From Liolophura sinensis (Eukaryota > Mollusca > Polyplacophora > Chitonida > Chitonidae): 60,000 bases of DNA. This document shows positions 55,601 to 58,600 of the stretch, in pieces. The stretch spans positions 39,049,385 to 39,109,384 of the forward strand of contig NC_088295.1 in assembly GCF_032854445.1 (NCBI RefSeq), in the 5' to 3' direction. Position 1 is the stretch's first letter, and each line of letters opens with the position of its first letter. Both the position numbers and the translations under genes were made by a program. Under the pieces are notes generated by a model, which saw only the letters and a program-made list of their open reading frames with translations, had not been told where the DNA came from and did not search any database.

Positions 55601-58600
55601 ACAATGTCTTTGACAGTAATTGTTTTAGAGTTGCTTGGAAATACAAAAATAGTCCATGGGTTCTTAACTGCATAGCAACAGTGATTAGCCAAATCACAGT
55701 TTTTAAACTCGGGAATTTCAGTTTCAAGGTGTGGCCAGTTCTTGTAGCAGCCGATTACAAAATGGCTTTGACCTTGAAAGTTTCTCAGCACATTAAACTA
55801 TCCACGATTCAGTTCACCATTTCCACCCAAGAGGTTGGGATATTTCTACACCAGGTGGCTCGAGCGTCTACAGCTGACGTAACATGTGTAATGTGCCATG
55901 GAGACTAGCTATAGGGAAGTTGCATACTTCAAGGTAATGAACTTTTGGTATTATTATATTATTATTTAACCAGCTTAAGAGTATCATTTTCCAGGGGTGG
56001 GCAAAACTAGAATGCTTAGGGTGAGTGAGTGAGTGATTGGAGTGTAAAGTCGTACTTAACAATTTTTCAGTCATATGACAGCGAGGAATGCTTGGAGTGC
56101 TTAAAGCAATTCTGGTTAATACAAACTTTACTCCGAGCGAATCATGGAAATGGCGATAATACGACACATGCACCAGCCTGTAGACTTACCTCTTTCTTCC
56201 ATAGTCCCCTCCTGGGTTCATGGTGGCGAACACCTGAAATCCCTCTGCTGCGGAGATCTGCTCCACGTCTGTTCCTGTACCGTCTCCTCCACCTTTCTCA
56301 GCCAGTAACAAACTTCTCTCTGGCTCTAACACGCTGTTCAGACGTTCAAGTACAGAGTCGTCAGCCAATGAGATTTCATCTATTAGGAACATGTGACCTT
56401 GTGTCATGGCCAGGACTAGAGGCCCATCCACCCACTCAAATAGTCTTTTGTCATCACGCTAAAAAACAATCCAGTAATCATAATAATCAAGTTTTCTATG
56501 CCCACTGAAAATAAGTCCACTAGCATTTTCTAGGAAATGTTAATATCTGTTAGGGCTACACAAATCACATGCATAATACACATGTACATTATATGATGGA
56601 ATTAATTTATGGATCAGGGATGGAAAATTCATCGTGTATCTATTTCAAACAAAGCTGAAAGTTTACAATCTTTCCTGAGTTCTATGAACAAGACATAACA
56701 TTGGATATATATAGTCCAGCTACAAGAAAAATCTGTCGTAATTGTGTGAAATTTATCCTCAAAATAGTAAGAAAAACTGAAAACCACATTGCTCCCACTA
56801 CAATAACAAATCTCAACCTTTAAACTTCCTAATTAGGTGGCTTCAATATTCTCTAGTCCACCACATTGTGTAACGTACAACAGCCATGTGAGAGAGTAAG
56901 TATGCTACAAACCTCAGGTGATCTGACAGGTCTAAGACCCCCCAGGAAGTCTGCACTCTCAGAATGCATGTGACAGTTGACCGCATGGAGCTGTGATGAC
57001 TGGAGCGCAGCCAGAAACTGACATACAGTAGTCTTGCCACACCTGTACACAAACAAGATAAAATACAAAATAGAAACATGCATTACCAGGTGGAATATGC
57101 ATTAGCATAAAAGACAAACACCTTAAGAGATCAAACAAAAAGAATTTTAAATCTTTCAAACTCATCATAACCAATATTTATGACAGAAAAGTCATCCTAG
57201 AGAATCTTTTACTTTTACAACTTTTATAACCATGGAATGAATGGAATGGAATACCACAATGACAGTGTTTCACTCTATTGTGGTCAGAGGATGTACCATG
57301 GACCACCTAAAACTGAAACTTTATTACTGAACACAGAAATCCCTTACCCTGTGTCACCCACCAGTAAGACAGGCTCTTTGTATCTAACAGCCTGTCCCAC
57401 TAGTACAGCCAATCGTCTCATGTTATACGTCCACACAATGTGTTCAAAGCCCTCCGCTGTCTGACCAATTAGATCTTTCAACATGGCCGCTGTTGTCAGC
57501 GAGGTCTTGTCTGACAGACTGAAGAGTTTGTCAGGGTCAACTGTTCGTTTTAGGTGCTTCTGAATCACTTCCTGCACAAGAGCGCCCTCTTCTGGCTTTC
57601 GAACACGACCAGCCAACAACATGTATCCTGTAGGGGGAAAATAAACAGAGATTCTTGAAACTGAAAATTGGACGCATTTCTCACTACTGTAAGACTTCAA
57701 CATTTCCGTATGTTTGCATTTTGTTTATTCATGCATATTCTGAAGGCATTACTCTGTATAGACTAATAAAATACCTTTTGTGAAACCCTGAAGCTGGCCA
57801 ACCCAACCTATGTAGTTTTGTTTTCAAAATCAACTTAAGGAGGTGCATAAATTGTATGGAAAGTTCTTTTTTCATAGGCGAAAAGGTTGAGGAATTAAAG
57901 TAGATATGTGTGTTTACTTAAAACTAAACATTGATATTTAAAAAATTTTTGGCACATCTAAATGGATGGACAGACTGAATACAAACACTGATAAGATTTG
58001 ATCTTATTTCCTCACATTTCATTTTGCCCTACATGAAAAGATATGGATGACAAATCACATACATACGCTTTTCTATGAACAGGTTTCCCGCAGCATATTC
58101 ATTATTACACATTCTTTTTCTGTTTTGTTTATTTTATAAATGACTTATGTAACATTCAAAAATATTTCATTTGTGTAACAGCAGTCTGGTTTACTGGTGG
58201 AGGAGACAGAGCTGAAAAGATGCCTTCTTTGCCATGCACCTGACAAATTTCTTGGAGGTGTTACCAAGTCTATAAAACTTTGGCCAGAACACAAACTCAG
58301 TTTTTGGTATCGGATAGCGGAGATGAAACGTGAAAATGCAGACGAGTTACCCAGCATGCACCTTTCTATCGAATCACACCCACCATGATCTGCCATGTGC
58401 TGATCCCAATCATAAAATCTGCCTTTGGTTACATCATCGTTGCTATGGTAACGGCTGGCCCAACGAAACAGGTCACGTAAAGTCATGAATCCTTGCTTGC
58501 CAGCAAACACACTTGATCCACGACGTCTTACCTAAGAGTGGAGAAATCCAGGAGAAAGCTTTAAAGTTTAATTAAACCTATATATGTATGTACAATGCAC

